Notes under the pieces: generated by a model
Database searches by the model: none
What the model was told of the DNA's origin: nothing
What the model saw: the letters and a program-made list of their open reading frames with translations, nothing else
Shown here: piece by piece, positions 39,483 through 41,791 of the stretch
Layout: the number at the start of each line of letters is the position of its first letter
How positions within the stretch are numbered: the stretch's first letter is position 1
Program-made: the position numbers and the translations under genes
Assembly (NCBI GenBank): GCA_021296095.1
Contig: JAGWBB010000006.1
Location: 56,743 to 98,533, forward strand
Direction of reading: 5' to 3'
Source of the DNA: Desulfurellaceae bacterium
GTDB taxonomy: Bacteria > Desulfobacterota > Binatia > Bin18
Length of the DNA: 41,791 nt

Positions 39483-40322
39483 ATGCAACTCAGCATCAAC
39501 ATCCGGAATTGGGGCACGCAGTCAACACCCGCCATGCTGCTCGAATGTGCCCGGGCGGCCGATGAGTCAGGACTCGATACGCTGTGGCTGAACGAACATC
39601 TGGCCATTCCTCCCCAGGCCGATATGCCGGACCGCGTGCCGCAGGGATTTGCCGAGGGCCGCTTTCTCGATCCAATGGCCACCCTCAGCTTTTTGGCCGC
39701 CGCCACCCGGCGCATCGGCCTGGGCACGGCCGTCCTGCTCCTGCCCTACCGCCTGCCGCTGCAGACGGCCAAGCTGGTGGCGACTGTCCAGGAGTTGTCC
39801 GGCGGCCGCCTGCGGCTCGGCGTCGGCACCGGCTGGATGAAGGAAGAGTTCCAGGCCCTGGGTGTCGATCATGCCCGTCGAGGAGCGATCAGCAATAGCG
39901 TCCTGGCCCTGCTGCGAGAGTGCTTTGAGAACGACGTGGTCGAGTCAAACGGACAGTCCCTGCTGTTCCGGCCCCGACCGGCCCGTCCACCGATCTATGT
40001 CGGGGGAGCGCCCCCCCACGCCTTGCGTCGGGCGGTGCAATATGGCGACGGCTGGATCCCGGCCGGGATTGAGCCCCAGGCGCTCACCACCCATATCGCC
40101 GAACTCAGACAGATGAGTCAGGCCGCCGGTCGGCCGCCGCTTGAGGTCATCGCCATGAAGACGCTCGCCATCGACGATCCGCCCAAAGCCATCGACTACG
40201 CGGGCCAGTTTGCCGAGGCTGGGGTGAACCACCTGGTCCACACCCAGGGCTATGCCGATGCGGCCGAGTATCGGCGCAATGTGGCGACGCTGGAAGAAAA
40301 AATTCGACCTGCTGTGGCCTGA
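39483..40322 (+). CDS. LLM class (luciferase-like) flavin-dependent oxidoreductase
   Basis: A 279-residue bacterial-luciferase-fold oxidoreductase, using F420 or FMNH2. Seen are an N-terminal LSINIRNWG strand, ECARAADESGLDTLWLNEH, the RIGLGTAVLLLPYRLPLQTA strand-helix, LSGGRLRLGVGTGW and PIYVGGAPPHALRRAVQYGDGWIP. The pattern is that of the F420-dependent LLM (TIGR03619-like) subgroup. The ATG at 39483 has no strong SD, and an upstream in-frame start at 39447 would run into the divergent VOC start region. Convergent with the MFS gene, the stops 11 bp apart. Confidence 0.87.
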   Translation: MQLSINIRNWGTQSTPAMLLECARAADESGLDTLWLNEHLAIPPQADMPDRVPQGFAEGRFLDPMATLSFLAAATRRIGLGTAVLLLPYRLPLQTAKLVATVQELSGGRLRLGVGTGWMKEEFQALGVDHARRGAISNSVLALLRECFENDVVESNGQSLLFRPRPARPPIYVGGAPPHALRRAVQYGDGWIPAGIEPQALTTHIAELRQMSQAAGRPPLEVIAMKTLAIDDPPKAIDYAGQFAEAGVNHLVHTQGYADAAEYRRNVATLEEKIRPAVA

Positions 40323-40333
40323 CTGGGCGGCGT

Positions 40334-41566
40334 CTATTGTGTGCTTTCTTTTTGAATCTGGCTTTGGACGCGGCCGCTCAGCCACACAAAGCCCAGCCAT
40401 AGGACGACTCCCAGGCCAGCGCAGCTGAACCACAGGGTCCTATACCCCCAGGCCTCGTACAGCCAGGTTCCGCCCAGCGGGGCAAGCACAAAGGCGCCGG
40501 AGAAGGCCGTGCCAAACATCCCCATATACCGCCCCCGGCTGGCGGCCGGGCTGCGCTTGGCCACAAAGCCTTCGAGCAGCGGCGTTGTCAGCATTTCCCC
40601 CAGCGTCCACACTACCACGGTGACCGCGACCAGCGGCATGACTGGCGCAAACGGCAGCAGGCCGAACCCACCGCACAGCAGCAATGCGCCGAGGCCGACG
40701 ACCCGCAGCGTGTCAAAGCGCTCCACGGCCCGAATGACCAGCATCTGAAAGACAACGATCAGCAGCGTGTTAATGGTAAAGACCAGCCCGACCGAGGTGG
40801 CGGGCAGCCCATACACCTCGGAGAGGGTGAGCGGATAGGTGCCCAAGAGCTGACACAGGACGGTCGCCAGCAGCATGGTCAAGCCGACCAGCACCAGAAA
40901 GACGCCGTCACGCCAGGGCGACAGGCGCGGGTCAGGCGTCTCGGCCGGCTGACCGCCGCGCTGAGCGGGCGAGGGGGCGCTGCCAAACAGCAGCCATAAC
41001 AGGCCTGCGGTCAGCACACATACGCCAGCCTCGACAAAAAACAGCAGCCTGTACGAATAGGCGACCAGCAGTCCACCACAGGCCGGCCCGATGGCCATGC
41101 CCAGATTCATCCCCACCCGCCGCAGGCTGAACGCCCGAACGTGCAGCTCGGCCGGACTCACTTCGGCCAGGGTGGCGGCATTGGCCGGCCGAAAGCTCTC
41201 GGCCGCCACACTGAGGAGAGCCACGACCAGGGCAATGCTCAGCGGCGTCGGCATCAGGCTGAGCGCCACAAAGCCAGCCGCCGCCAAGCCCAGGCTCAGC
41301 CGCTGGGTCGGCAGCGAGCCGATCCGGTCGCTCAACCAGCCGCCCAGATACGAGCCGCCGACAGCTCCGACGCCATACACACTGAGAATGACGCCCGCCC
41401 CGCGGGGGCTGAGCTGCTGTTGACTGGTCAGGTACAGGGTCAGAAAGGGCAAGACCATGGTGCCGCTGCGGTGGACAAACGAGACTGCGGCCACCAGCCA
41501 TACCGCCCGGGGCAGCCCGGAAAACGCCTCACGGTAGAAACGCAGGGGTGAAGACAAACGCGGCAT
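40334..41566 (-). CDS. Major facilitator superfamily transporter
   Basis: A ~410-residue inner-membrane transporter with 12 predicted hydrophobic segments. The signature loop between helices 2 and 3 is [37 protein letters not shown] and [16 protein letters not shown] are typical of drug- or solute-efflux type MFS. The ATG at 41566 is preferred, though no clear Shine-Dalgarno sequence precedes it; an in-frame GTG at 41605 is possible. It is divergent from clpP with 40 bp between starts, which leaves little room for two separate promoters. The substrate is unknown. Confidence 0.88.
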   Translation of the reverse strand: MPRLSSPLRFYREAFSGLPRAVWLVAAVSFVHRSGTMVLPFLTLYLTSQQQLSPRGAGVILSVYGVGAVGGSYLGGWLSDRIGSLPTQRLSLGLAAAGFVALSLMPTPLSIALVVALLSVAAESFRPANAATLAEVSPAELHVRAFSLRRVGMNLGMAIGPACGGLLVAYSYRLLFFVEAGVCVLTAGLLWLLFGSAPSPAQRGGQPAETPDPRLSPWRDGVFLVLVGLTMLLATVLCQLLGTYPLTLSEVYGLPATSVGLVFTINTLLIVVFQMLVIRAVERFDTLRVVGLGALLLCGGFGLLPFAPVMPLVAVTVVVWTLGEMLTTPLLEGFVAKRSPAASRGRYMGMFGTAFSGAFVLAPLGGTWLYEAWGYRTLWFSCAGLGVVLWLGFVWLSGRVQSQIQKESTQ

Positions 41567-41606
41567 ATTGCTGGAGGGGCAGCAAAAGACTAAGCTGACA
41601 GGCACT

Positions 41607-41791
41607 ATGAACTTTATCCCAACCGTTGTCGAGCAGACGGGCAGAGGGGAGCGGGCCTACGATCTCTACTCCCGTCTGCTGAGAGATCGTATTGTGTTTC
41701 TGGGCTCAGCCGTGGGCGACGAGGTCGCCGCTCTGGTCACCGCCCAGCTGCTGTTTCTGGAGTCCGAGGACCCGGACAAGGACATCCATTT
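41607..41791 (+). CDS. clpP: ATP-dependent Clp protease proteolytic subunit, 5' part
   Basis: The gene runs off the right edge; 61 codons are present. The N terminus ([20 protein letters not shown]) followed by [13 protein letters not shown] and [16 protein letters not shown] is diagnostic of ClpP. The catalytic Ser, His and Asp lie beyond the window. ClpP forms the tetradecameric chamber that works with ClpX or ClpA. No Shine-Dalgarno is evident ahead of the ATG. tig and clpX would be the usual neighbours; tig is not upstream here, where an MFS gene is divergent instead. Confidence 0.93.
   Translation, partial: MNFIPTVVEQTGRGERAYDLYSRLLRDRIVFLGSAVGDEVAALVTAQLLFLESEDPDKDIH

Noticed and set aside
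1-41791. CRISPR arrays, tRNA/rRNA genes, prophage or transposase genes
   Set aside because: I read for regularly spaced repeats, cloverleaf-type sequences and transposase motifs and saw none. The direct repeats at 8208-8353 are too short and have no spacers.

Overview
The window is about 41.8 kb of GC-rich, gene-dense chromosomal DNA from a Gram-negative bacterium. The evidence is an apolipoprotein N-acyltransferase, a DUF1329 outer-membrane-type protein, and housekeeping genes in proteobacterial style. The mix of housekeeping genes (aroC, recX, alaS, phoH, ybeY, lnt, prfB, rimO, a DksA/TraR protein, clpP) with many CoA-transferases, amidohydrolases, luciferase-like monooxygenases, BKACE and MaoC proteins resembles uncultured deltaproteobacterial, Tectomicrobia or Binatota-type soil and marine bacteria. 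That placement is inference. No tRNA, rRNA, CRISPR array, transposase or prophage gene was seen.

Layout: (1) 1-5.7 kb: end of a DUF1329 gene, then a catabolic cluster (amidohydrolase, beta-keto acid cleavage enzyme, methyltransferase, RidA-like protein) facing a convergent enantioselective-type amidase. (2) 5.7-8.4 kb: a low-density strip of small and broken genes: a VOC remnant, an intact RelB-like antitoxin beside a relE toxin with a frame-shifting deletion, a possible BrnA-like remnant, an SRPBCC protein, and 12-bp-period repeats. (3) 8.4-22.9 kb: a CaiB-type CoA-transferase, then a plus-strand housekeeping block aroC-recX-alaS-phoH-ybeY-lnt-prfB-HTH/RodZ-like-PAC2-rimO-dksA-like-glycerate kinase. 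Several junctions are translationally coupled, prfB carries the programmed +1 frameshift, and phoH overlaps ybeY by 254 nt. (4) 23-33.2 kb: metabolic genes on both strands (aldo/keto reductase, ThuA-like, crotonase, MTH1187 protein, NTF2-like, ferritin-like, PAP2, YbeD, a ThDP enzyme, quinone oxidoreductase, acetyl-CoA hydrolase/transferase-type protein) with several hairpin repeats between them. (5) 33.2-35.6 kb, minus strand: the most interesting locus. An ECF sigma factor is followed after 3 bp by a protein that joins an anti-sigma zinc finger, an O6-alkylguanine-DNA methyltransferase domain and, at the C terminus, an Ada-type four-cysteine zinc module. An NTF2-like gene and an alkyltransferase-like (ATL) gene follow. 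I infer an alkylation-sensing sigma/anti-sigma system in which the repair protein itself is the anti-sigma factor. (6) 35.6-41.8 kb: secreted protein, nitroreductase, class V aminotransferase, MaoC, VOC, LLM oxidoreductase, MFS transporter and the start of clpP.

A family of short intergenic hairpins with a shared core (TGATCTCTT ... loop ... GGTCATCA) recurs at several junctions and is not explained by the genes.
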